Source: Onchocerca volvulus | Taxonomy: Eukaryota > Nematoda > Chromadorea > Rhabditida > Onchocercidae | DNA length: 64,000 bases | Assembly (NCBI GenBank): GCA_000499405.2 | Contig: HG738138.1 | Location: 19,569,753 to 19,633,752, forward strand | Reading direction: 5' to 3' | Notes under the pieces: model-generated | Seen by the model: only the letters and a program-made list of their open reading frames with translations | What the model was told of the DNA's origin: nothing | The model's database searches: none | Translations under genes and position numbers: made by a program | Shown: positions 39,696 through 50,700 of the stretch, piece after piece | How positions within the stretch are numbered: the first letter of the stretch is position 1 | Layout of the letters: the number at the start of each line of letters is the position of its first letter

Positions 39696-42240
39696 TCAGT
39701 TGTAATCATTACTATTGGGAGCTGGACTTGCATCTTTCATAGGCTCATCACTGGGCTCAAGAATAGTAGTACCATTCTCAGCACCACCATTCTCAGTAAT
39801 TGCCGCAGCAATTTGTGATCCATTTCTCTCCGGCGAATGAGAATGAGAATGAGAATGAGAATGAGAATGAGAACGAGAACGAGAACGAGAATGAGAATGA
39901 GAATGAGAATGAGAACGAGAACGTGCACTTCCAGATCGACTACGTGATTTCGAACCTTCGCCTTCCTTCTTCGGTGTAGGCGAACGCGATTTCGAGCCAG
40001 TGTGTGAACGTGACGATCGACTACGTGAGCTACGTGAACGCGAATTAGATCGATGATGAGAACGGGAACGACTGTAAATATCAAATTAATTAAAAATATG
40101 ATACAAATAATATCTGCAAATAATAGGAGAAATTAAAACTGCAACAGAAACATCAAGCGTTACTTCTATTAATATAATTTTACCTGCGACTATCTCGTCT
40201 TTCTGAATCATCAATCAATTTCAGCTTGCGTCCATTCACCTCTTTACCCTGCAGCTTGTCAAGAGCCCTTTCAAGATCTTCTCGTGTTAAGAAGCACACA
40301 ATTCTGAATACAATATTCAATAAGTAAACTATAAAATATAGCAAGATGCCATAACTCAAAAATTTCGGAAGATTAGCAAAGTAAAAGATTTTACCCTTCA
40401 TTTGGATGCTGTTTGTGCGCATCCGCAAAAGTTACCTCACCAGCGGTTCGCATAATATCTTTAAGATCCTGCAAAACAATGCCGTTATCGAAGGATAGCA
40501 GCAAACCAAACTAAAGTAGGAAATGAATACACCTTGTTTTTAAAGAGCAGGCATCGTCAATCATCAAACCTCCTAGACCATTTCATTCTCTTAAAAACTG
40601 AACTGAATGACAAAACTGCCCCCTAATAAAATCTTCCTCTTAAAGTGTATCATTTTTTTTGCAGACCATATTTTCTTGTTGTAGCAACTGATCATTCTAA
40701 GCTCACATTTTTGATGCCAAACCAGAGAGCAACAAAATGCTGAAAATGAGGATAAAATTTCCTGTTATGAAGGAACTTTCGAGCAACGGAAACTTCGTTT
40801 TGTGCTCGTCAGAAAAAGAAAAAACTACCATCCAGTAAGCTTATCTTGGTAAATGTCAAACACCTTTTGTTTCAGCGATACGAAAGATCGAATTTATTTT
40901 TAGAGAACTGACCAGATCATGTTCTGATGTGGCCCTCACGATGCGGCAGTACACCACCACTAGCCTCAACCTGCGACATCAGAACGAAACGAAACAAGCA
41001 CCGAACCACGAGCTCGGGCCCGAACGCACCAATAACAAGACGCCTATGCACCAACGATAAACCATTTTGAGCTGCAGCAGCTCGCGACTACCTCCTGGCC
41101 AATTTGGTGCCTTCATTTCGGCCTTATCTTTATGAACAGAATTAAGTAGTCATCGAACGCGCTTCATGAGGCTGTCCAAACAATGCGCGTTCGATGCAAC
41201 AGAAAAAAAAAGCTAAAAAACTAAATATTTTCCGATTTCTAATCTTCCGTACATCAGCAACACCTCAATGCTGTTACTAGGGAGCTGAAAATTTTGGCCA
41301 CTTTTTCTGCTCTCCATCTGGTAATTCTACAGGTTTCGTCGCGAGTGCGTGGTGTACCTCCTTCCCTTTACATCTCTCTCAAACAACGACGTATGCATCA
41401 GGTGATCGCAAACAACGTCCCAACATCACGTTATCTCACCTGCCACGAACAACGAGACGAAAGGTTTTCAACAATCAATCGATAGCGTGTTTGTTGTGGT
41501 GGGCCATATCTGAAAAGATAATATTTCAGAATCTAAAAAGATCCCATATAACCATTCGATAAAATTCAAAAGATATGTTATACCAGCCTTGATTCACGTC
41601 TCGGCGGAGGAAATCGATCAAAACCACCAAATCCCATACGACTTCGTGGTCCACGACGTGAAAATTCTAAGATCACACGCTCACCACATAACTCTTTTCC
41701 ATTCAATTCATATACTGCATCATCTGCATCTCGCGGATCATCGAATTCCTATAACAGCTGACTTCATTTTTTGTGTCTTTTTTTCTTTTTTTCAAAGACA
41801 TATTAAAGTAACGCAAAAAAATCCCTCAAAGTTGCAAAAAGTTATTTCAGTTAATTCTGGTAGATCATCAAATGCCACAGTTTGTTTGATTTCGTTATCA
41901 AATTCATGTACAATCGGTCAAATGATTAATTTGAAGATATAGTGGAAAAAAAGGCATCTCTATTCAATATGAAGGATTTAGAGCATTGAAGCATTTTCCG
42001 AAGATTTATCATTCAATAGAGAATTTATATTTCACTCTCAGTTCATGACTTACTAAATTAAATATAGCATCACTAAAAAATCTTGATCTTTTCGAAATAA
42101 ATGCTATGTGGTATTTACTAAGTAAAGATAGAAACAGTGATCACAGCAAAAATGAGGAGATTTGTTCGCAAAAAATTCTATTCACTTCACATCAATTCTC
42201 ATGTAAAATGAACATTTAGAAATAAGTAATCACCTTAAAA

Positions 42241-42283
<43 letters not shown>

Positions 42284-42783
42284 TCTGGATACAAATAATA
42301 CACGAGGTGAAGGGAATCGTCATACTGCATTACCACTATATGAAAACTGGCTTACAAAAACAACTTTTCAGCTATCAATCCTTAAACCAATCGAAATTAT
42401 GCTTACGAAGAATCTAAACGAAGCAAATCTAATTATTTCCATGAATAAAATATTAGCATGAGACCAAAAATAGATCATGCCATGAATGTCCCAAGTTTTA
42501 AATTCACTAATTTAATAAAATTAATTTAGTAATAGAACAGATTCAAAAACTTAGCGAATAAAATTAAACGAACGCAGAAATACTGATTTCGAAAATGATG
42601 ATTTCGTTGCAGCTGAAGCAATGATTAAAAAAATTCGTATGAATCACTTACCACAAAGCCGAAACCATTCTTGAGAACAATATCACGTATGCGTCCGTAA
42701 CCACGGAAAAAATGTTCGATGTCACGTTCAGACGCTCTGTAGGACAGACGTCCAACGTAAACACGTGCGCTCATGTTACTCAT
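39696..42783 (-). CDS. SR splicing factor, SRSF4/5/6 type
   Basis: Six minus-strand exons give 310 residues: 42783-42652, 41748-41588, 41509-41440, 40468-40395, 40303-40184, 40071-39696. RRM1 (about 7-77) has [11 protein letters not shown] (RNP2) and NGFGFVEF (RNP1). The second RRM is the pseudo-RRM of the family, with SRCSWQDLKD at 117-125 matching the SWQDLKD signature, then [10 protein letters not shown]. The tail from 186 is Arg/Ser-rich and includes alternating Ser-His and Ser-Arg blocks. It acts in the nucleus in exon definition and alternative splicing; C. elegans rsp-1 and rsp-2 are the nearest relatives I know. The phases close only if the intron after exon 2 uses a GC donor. A TTGCAG acceptor 15 bases before the ATG suggests trans-splicing. 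It diverges from OSGEPL1. Confidence 0.93.
39835..39930. repeat. Hexanucleotide GAGAAT/GAGAAC repeat inside the SR gene
   Basis: About fifteen six-base units in the last coding exon. On the coding strand TCTCAT gives Ser-His and TCTCGT gives Ser-Arg, in blocks of mixed order. It probably expands and contracts by slippage while staying in frame. Confidence 0.9.
40910..41120 (-). other. GC-rich block inside an SR gene intron
   Basis: This is the most GC-rich stretch of the region, within the roughly 970-bp intron between exons 3 and 4. It contains CTCGGGCCCG and splice-like signals on the minus strand (GTCGCAG acceptor, GTGAGG donor). SR genes commonly keep a poison exon in an intron like this one. 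That role is an inference. Confidence 0.35.
42242..42281. repeat. 40-base poly-A tract in SR gene intron 1
   Basis: An uninterrupted run of about 40 A on the plus strand, so poly-U in the SR pre-mRNA. It is likely to be variable and prone to sequencing error. Confidence 0.95.
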
Positions 42784-43454
42784 CTCCGTCGACAACCACT
42801 GCAACAAGACACTCGTAAGAAATTTAATCCGCAACGCAACCGCGGACGCTCTGTAGGCCATTTCAAATTAGGGTAAGTCAATAGTAGCTCTCATGATTAC
42901 AGAATGCAATGCATCAGAAAATACTTTGCAATTCGCAGAGAGAGTTAGATAAAGAGGAATTTTGAAGAAATGAGAAGCAATCAAAAGAACGCCAATTGAA
43001 GAGAGTCCATAATTACAACATTCTTCGAAAAGACATTAAATAGAGTATTCGGCTTTAGACGAAAGAACAAATGTAAAAGAGTGCGTAGTAAATGGTGACA
43101 CAGGGAAGTGAAACAGTACACTCACAAAAGTGCAGAGTTTTGGCATATATTCAAGCCAAATAACTGGCAACTTTCCAAATTTGTGAGGTTTGAAAGCAAA
43201 TAGCCGATGTTTGGGTAATGGACTGGATGTAGGGGGATGATGTGACCTTTGGGGGAGTGAAGGTCAGGAGTCTTCTTGAGAGCATCGCCCTGTCTATAAA
43301 GACAAGTTTGTCCATCTTCTTTTATAATAATGCTCAAGTGATACGATCAGGAACTGCTTTTTGTTGGCGCTTCTGGGTTAGAGTTCACCTTCGGACGGTC
43401 CAGGAACACTACACCACTTCCGCTTTTCCGGTTACTTTTATTCCATTTCAGGTT
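42784..43454. promoter_or_regulatory. Divergent promoter gap, SR gene and OSGEPL1
   Basis: The 671 bases between the two opposed start codons must hold both promoters. Splice-type acceptors flank both starts: TTGCAG ends at 42799 (minus) and CATTTCAG ends at 43451 (plus). No TATA or other motif is assigned. Confidence 0.45.
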
Positions 43455-46400
43455 ATGGAGAAGAGTTTGGTCAGAGCTCTTTGTAAAGTGATTTTGTTGC
43501 GCCACAAAATCTCAAATTTGAGTAATATAAACTATAGAGGAGTGATGACTGTTATGGGCATTGAAACCAGGCAATTTTTGTTTCAATTTATATTAATTTT
43601 AAGAGACTTAAAAAAAGAGGCTTTAAGAGGTTTTAAGAGACTTGAGTTTCTGATTCAAAAATTAAATCGAAACGAGTTAAACTTGAAAATACAATTGCAA
43701 TCAAAATGTCAACTCTTTAGCTGACATCTGCATATTGCATATTCCGCATCTCAGCTTATTTTGCTATTTCGATGGATTCCTACCGAAAATTGCAGTCTGT
43801 AGTTTAAAAGTTCTTTATTTAATTCACCATCTTCTTTCTTTTTTCAATTGATTAAAGAGTAGAGTTCCGAATTGGAAGGAGACAAGAAGAGATCAGTAAA
43901 ATCTTCAATAATAATAAGAGGACAGTTTAGATTTTCCATGAATTCCGCATCACTCTCTGTGATTATGAATTTGAGGTCAGTTGTGATGACACTGCAGTAT
44001 GTATTCTGAACAGTAATAGGAAGATCCTCAGTTCTCGTCGTTATGTGAATCGTGAAGTACAGAAAAGGCTTGGAGGAATCTGTCCAGCTGCAGTGGCTGA
44101 TCAGGTTCATTTTGCTCATTATTCTCGTCAACATATTTTGCATTTTTTTGAACTCCATAAAAGATTTCTTAAAAAATTAATTTTATGAACCAAAGGAATG
44201 GTTTTTCAAATTTTAAACGAAAGTTTAGCAAAGTAGACATAGATAATATTGTGTCAGTTATTTATTTTTCCAACGTTGATATGAAGTATTTGCAGCACCG
44301 TTCATACATCGATCTATTTGTTGAAGAGTGTTTAGATGAAAGTCATTTGCGACTTTGTAATTTAAACGGCGTAGCAGTGACAACGCGACCCGGTTTAATC
44401 ATTTCTCTTCGAGTTGGCGCTGAAAAAGCTGTCTCCTTAGCAAGGTATTTTTCCTGATGTTTATGGGTTTTCCTTGATTTTTAAAGTAGACAGTTGGAAT
44501 TTCGCGGGCTATTTCGTTTTTTTTTTTTTTCCTCGATCTATAGCTCACATATTAGAAATCCTCAGTGCAAGAAATAGAAATAAATAGGAACAAAATCGAA
44601 AAAAAAATTAAGCAAATGTGCCATTATTGTTTCATACAAACATTTATTAATTACAGCCGTTGAAAGTTGCATTTGAATTTTTTCTTTTTCCTATATCATT
44701 GAATAATGTATAAATATTATTAAGATCTGGATTTATTCATTTCTGCTAAAAAAGCTTCTTAGAACTCCATTTAATTCTTCCGCTGGTAAGGCTGTCAGTG
44801 GTAATTAAAAATCAAGTCTACAGTATTTCAGTCCTTTGAATCATAGGTTCCAGTTTTCATGAGTTCTTCTACACTTTGAAACTTCGTTTTCTGAAATTTT
44901 ATTGTAGTTTGTCAATCTGTTAGGAAAGGTTGCATACCGCTAATACCAGTTCACCATATGCAAGCTCATGCTACAATTGCTACTTTGATGAAACAAATAT
45001 CCTATCCATATGTGTCAGTTCTCATTTCTGGTGGACATTCAATAATAGCTGTAACTAACGGACCGGATGACTTTGAAGTTCTTCTGACCAGTATATCTGG
45101 TAGCCCTGGCGAATGCATGGACAAAATTAGTCGAGCGCTTAATTTTGAGGAGCCTGAGTTACTTCGTTTACATCCGGGAGCTGCTTTGGAAGTGATGGCT
45201 TCAAGGTGTGTGTAGACGGTTTTTATTGTCACTCTTCCGTAAATTATTTGTTTCTATAAATTAAAAAGCATTCCCCGTCTAAAAGTTTGCATTTAGATCA
45301 TCTGCGGGCGGTTGCAAACGATATTCAATTGATATAAACAGATTCGTGAAAATGGCTTTACATTTCAATTTCTCATGGATCAAGACTACGTACTTGGCTA
45401 TGATGTTGAAGCAACGCATTCTCAATGTTCCTGATTTTTGTGCAAGCGTTCAGGTATTGATAACTATAGATTTCACATTCCTTAACTTTTTGTGCTTTCT
45501 ATTTCGGATATGATTGCAGGGAATTATTTTCCAAGAACTGTATGCTAAATGGCATATTTTTTCAAAAAAAGGAAGAAAAAAGAAAAAGAAAATGATTTCA
45601 GCATTCCATCGCGGAATACTTGGTCAAGAAACTATGTTGTTGTTTGCAGTATTTGAATGATTCCAACAAGGTTTTATTTCATTCAAACCGCTGAACACTA
45701 TTTGTATGCAGAAGTAATCATAAAATGGAGCTTGTTCATTTTCAATGAATTTAATTTATGATTTTATATATCCATGATTTTGCTTCGATTAGTATTTCTT
45801 GAAGCTATTTTATTTCTTTCTAAAATTTTATCTTTTTTTTTTCGGACTAACTGGATTATGGCACGATTGCAGATTCCACCTCATAATCGATTAGTTTTCG
45901 TTTCTGGAGGTGTTGCTTCAAACAAGTATATATTATCCAAACTTAATGATGTTTGTGAATCTCTTGGTTATAGTCTCTGTGCTCCTTCACAATTCTATTG
46001 TTGCGATAATGCAGAAATGATAGCATGGAATGGTATGCAATTGCTAGCAGAAGGGTAAGTTATTCACATTTTGTGATGTGTCACTTAAAATATTATAAAG
46101 CTTTCGAAAATAAATGACCTTTACAGATAATTGGAAAGAATAAGCTCGAAATTAGACAGACTTAACAATCCATTCTGATTCTGAGTTCGCTCAATTTAAT
46201 TCATCCAAAATTATTACAAATTGCCGTATGTGTTAGTATGGTACGTTTGTAATATCTCAGTGATATGGGAAGTGGATTTTCTATTGTTGAACTTATCCAT
46301 CAGCTTGATTATTTCTTGTTTTGTGCTGTTCTGCCAATATTTCTGGCAAATATACGTCTTTAATATCCGGTTATTAAAAAAATTTTTTCCAGGGCATTTT

Positions 46401-46558
46401 CCGTTATATCACCTGAAAAAATACCTACAAGTATTTTTGTTTCATCGCGATCTCCTATTGGCGTCGATATTTCCCCAGATTTACGAAAATATTTGGGTAT
46501 GCCTTGCGAAACGTCAGTGGAAGGAGCAGAGAGACGTAATACTTTACTCAAGTCATAA
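43455..46558 (+). CDS. OSGEPL1: Mitochondrial tRNA t6A synthase OSGEPL1/Qri7
   Basis: Eight exons join to 414 residues, the length of human OSGEPL1: 43455-43570, 43981-44104, 44296-44444, 44924-45205, 45297-45453, 45602-45670, 45873-46054, 46393-46558. The Kae1/TsaD-family enzyme transfers threonylcarbamoyl to A37 of ANN-decoding tRNAs. Motifs: GIETSCDDTAV (35-45), VTTRPGL, HHMQAH (140-145, metal-binding His), LISGGHS (163-169), SGGVASN (310-316), DNAEMIAWNG and SPIGVDIS. The first 30 residues are rich in Arg, Lys, Leu and Ser with one acidic residue, typical of mitochondrial import. ETSCDD forms only if intron 1 uses a GC donor (CCAG|GCAATT). The FSFSG-like loop is altered to FNFSWIK. The ATG is 3 bases after a TTTCAG acceptor. 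The gene converges on unc-76. Confidence 0.94.
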
Positions 46559-47766
46559 ACCATAGTGCAGTTATATTTTCTGGAATATAGGACAACGAGG
46601 CACTAGTTTACGATTATGATAAGTTTATGTTAGCAAACAAGATTCAGTAATATCCTGTTGCTCCAAGATGACTGAAAATAAAGATGTAACTTTATCACTG
46701 ACGGAACTTATGCAAAAGAAAATGTTCTGCTCTAAGCTACTGTTCATTATCTTTCACTAAAGAAAGTAAGCAAACAAAACCAGTACGTTAGATTTACTCC
46801 ATGCGTAATGTTTTCAATAGCTGGGAAGGAAATGTACTTGAGTATTGAAATTTAATGCAGAATTCTTTCATAATTTGAAACTCTTGAAGTCGAACTCAAT
46901 TATTTACTAAAATCAAAACTTAATACTTATGCAGATATTATGAGGCATCAAATTCTATTTGAATTATATTTTTTGGAAACCAAAGTGAGATCGATAATAC
47001 AAATATTTAGACAATGCAAAAATCCCACACAAAATGCTTACAGAAAAACATAAAGCAATGCTTATAGCGAATAAGTAATAATGGTTTGGATTTGAATATA
47101 CTGAAAAGCGGAAATAAGGTATAATTATGCTCAGTTTGTACATCGAAGGAAATTTGAAGGAAATTAAAAAAATTCAGTGGTAGACCGAATTTTTTGCCTT
47201 GCAAAATTTATGAAGAGACAGTTTCGTTTAGCAGCTTGATCTTTCATCATCAAAATTACTGAAAACGATCTGGAGCCAATGATAATTTTCGTATTAGCAA
47301 ATTTCTGCTCAACCTATTATATCACAAACAAGGAGGAAAGCATCGGCTATGCATTGATAGATAACAAAGTATCAGTAGGAAATGGGAGTCCACTATAGAA
47401 GCCACTTGCATCTCTGTGAGGAATATGCTGTTTAAGCAACAACAGTAAATATGCAATTTTTAGATCTTCGTAATGAAAGAATTAGGATTAATTCAGAGGA
47501 GTGGTGTTCTTCCTCGCTACCTCATTTTTATTTTTTCAATTTAGAATTCCAGAATCGTGGTAAATTTAATATCAGTCTTTAAAGAATTCTGGAAATTCCC
47601 GATCAGGAAATTTGAAGTAAATGCAAATTACAAATAAAAAAAGAAAAAAGGGGGAAAAACGCATTGTTCTATGAGTATACAAAAATATAAAAAGCAGCAG
47701 TACCAGGAGTTGCAGCCGTACTTTAATGTATGGCAATGGCATTTTGGGTCGTTGATTGAACTCATT
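46559..47766. other. Gap between convergent genes
   Basis: AT-rich 3'-flanking sequence shared by OSGEPL1 and unc-76. I see no supported gene or RNA. Confidence 0.5.
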
Positions 47767-50700
47767 TTAAGCAGCCAAATCGGTGATAACTGATGATGAC
47801 GCAGACGGGCAGAGAACTGAAATAATTCAGAATAAACGACTTATTCTTTCACTCAATTACCGATAAAATATATGAAATGTTCTTGTTGTTCCTTACCATA
47901 TTCTTTTGTCATTCATAAAATAAATTTGAGAGCGAATATTTAAAGCATTTCACATAGGATACTTCTTTCTACTTTTATGAATTCGCAAATCTATTTGAAG
48001 AGAAGTATACATCAATGGGAAATCGAAGTCCTGAAGTATATTTAAAAATATTTTAAATGATTCTGTTTATGGTTAAATTGGAAATGTTACCAGTTAAGAT
48101 ATAGTCAGTGAGCATGCTTGGTACAGCTGGACTATCTTCATCAATTGCTCGCAATACTGAAATTGTTCCTAAGTAAAGGCGTGCATAGAAAGTAACTATT
48201 ATTTTTTCAACTAGAATATTGATTGGCTTTGCCAATCAATATTATCAGGCCAAGCCATCGGAGTTCAACAGCAGTAAAATAAATGGAACTGCTTGTAGCT
48301 GATACAAACATCTTCCAAAAATGTGTGCGGCAGCAACGAGCAAGCAGTAATTCACTATTAGAAGATGCACTAGACGATGAACAGAGTTATTTAGGAACGA
48401 ATGAAAACTAAAGATCTAAAATAATCACATTTGATAAGCGCCATCAGCATATTCATGTCCATGGAAAGATGATTTTCATCGTATGGAATTGTTGCCGTCA
48501 TATACTGTAAAAAAAATGTTAAATTTTAATTTTCCGATTTTTAGATGGATACCAGAACAAATGAATAACAAGTTCCCAAAATATGAATATCAACATAATT
48601 CTGGTTAGCATGAATCTTTTGTAAGGAGCATTTGCCTTCAAATGATTACATTATGACACTCTCAAAATCATCTGATATTTGAATTCATATGAAAGTTCCT
48701 TATTAGAATATCAAGAAAAAGAATATCTATAAAGTGAAATTGCATTGAAATTTCTCGATCCCATTTAAAGTTAAACTAAGAAATTTTAATTCGTAAATTT
48801 ATAGATTCTTAGAACTATAATACGAAATGCTTCTACCGAAATCTATATGAAAATGCAAATCTTACCTGTGGCAATTGTGAAGGATCAATTTTCAACGGTT
48901 TGCGTTTTCGCTCATTGGCGAAATGTCTTCGTCGATTCTGTATAGACAAAAGCAACGATATGAATGTATTTTTCATTTCCTTCTCATATTCTAACTCATC
49001 GCGATGTGCCAACTGCTCCACCAAACTGTCATTGTAGACCTAAGGTTAAATAATGCTAAATTTTAAAAAGATGACTGAAATTCTAATATGCTCTGCAATT
49101 AAACAAATACTCTGATAAATGAGAAGTACTATATTAATCTGAATATTTCATACCATCTATTTATGAATCAACTTTACATTAAACATATTCTTACTTGTAT
49201 AAGCTGTTCCATTTCAGTACTTAAAGCAAGCAATCTGCTGTAGGAAAATGATTCTAAATCTGAAATTTTGAACATTTAAATTACAAATACAGTATCCAAA
49301 TTGAAGAATTTTTAAGAGTAGAAAATTTCAGAAATTAAAGTCTTATGTAGGAAAAAACGAAAAAATAAATAAATAAATAAAGGCAAAGCAGAGCAAATAA
49401 AGGTTGAGTCATTGGAAGTTTAAGTAAGTTTAAGTAATACTGATGACAAAACATTAAAAATGGTAATTAATAATTTTTATCTTAAAAAGAAATTTGTTTT
49501 TTTTAGAAAGTACCAACAATAAAAGTTTCAATACAAACGACATTGACAAATAGCAATGCTATACACTCGAATCCCGATAAGCATGCAAGGAAATAATATG
49601 CTTTAAAGAATTTTGTCGATTGAAAAAAGAAAAGCTTCACCCTTAAACTGAATGTTTTTTAAATCTTTCCAGCCGCAGCTGACGAGAAAATTATAAAGTT
49701 TAACCATCTTTTTCTCCCTAACAATTTCTCACTAGAAATTGATTTGTTGTCCAGAATTGTTTAACGAGAAAATAAAAGATTTTCATTCTCTTTCACAACA
49801 ATTAAACGTACTCTCATTCAAAAGTACTTACCCTCCAAACCTGGAAAATGTTAAATAATTTTTATCAGTGGTTAAGAATTTACGGAATATGAGTACAATT
49901 TGATTAATCGATCACAAAAATTCTCGCGAGATAAAGAAATTGTATTTAGGGCAAGTTACTTCCTTAAAATATTTCGAAAATTTGACCAAGTCAGCAAAAT
50001 TACAGTACTATAATCTACTCATCTTTTCTACTCTTATGTTCAAAACAGCAATTGTTCGGCAAGTTTTACATAAATGCACTTCTCTTGCATTGAGAATATT
50101 TTGCGTTAAAAGTAACATTAACACCTACTTTCATAATTCGAGGTGATGGCGACGGTCTGCCGCAGTTTGAAATCCATTTCGTATTGTCCATTTGGTAATG
50201 GTGAACGCATCGATGAATACATGCTGTCCATCGATTCCATCGTATGATCAGTCACTATTGATCCCGAAAAATCACATGACTGAAAACTGCCAATGAGTCA
50301 CAATTATTTCTACAATGACTATACCAAACATACCTCAATTTTTTCATTCTATTAATTACGTAATAGTAATAGATGAAATATCGAAGACAGTGTAAAATTT
50401 ACTTGAAGCATTTGGTCAATTTCTTCGATCACTTGATCGGCAGTTTGTGGAGGAGACTCCGATAAAGGACCACGCTGACTAATCAATTGATGCATATCTA
50501 GTGCACTTCTCAGCTCTTCATCTTCTTCCGACAAATCAATACCCGGATCACTGTTTTCCTGAAAAAAAAAGTCATTGCTTTCGGGTATTCGTTAACTTCA
50601 GATTTGAAAATAAGTGAAATATAAACTTTCCACAGGTTATAGTAAACTTCCGGAAGTTATAGAATTTATTAAATTCAAGCTGACATTCATTTACAAATTG

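Noticed and set aside
42784..42861. N-terminal extension of the SR protein from an ATG at 42861
   Set aside because: The family start is at RVYVGRL; a TTGCAG acceptor lies between the two, so the extension is upstream of the mature mRNA start.
43862..44158. 104-codon minus-strand frame
   Set aside because: It lies opposite OSGEPL1 exon 2, whose plus-strand reading is a conserved motif.
44185..44295. Upstream part of the open frame before HRSYIDLF as the OSGEPL1 start
   Set aside because: A TTTGCAG acceptor at 44295 and the upstream exon with SCDDT show it is intron.
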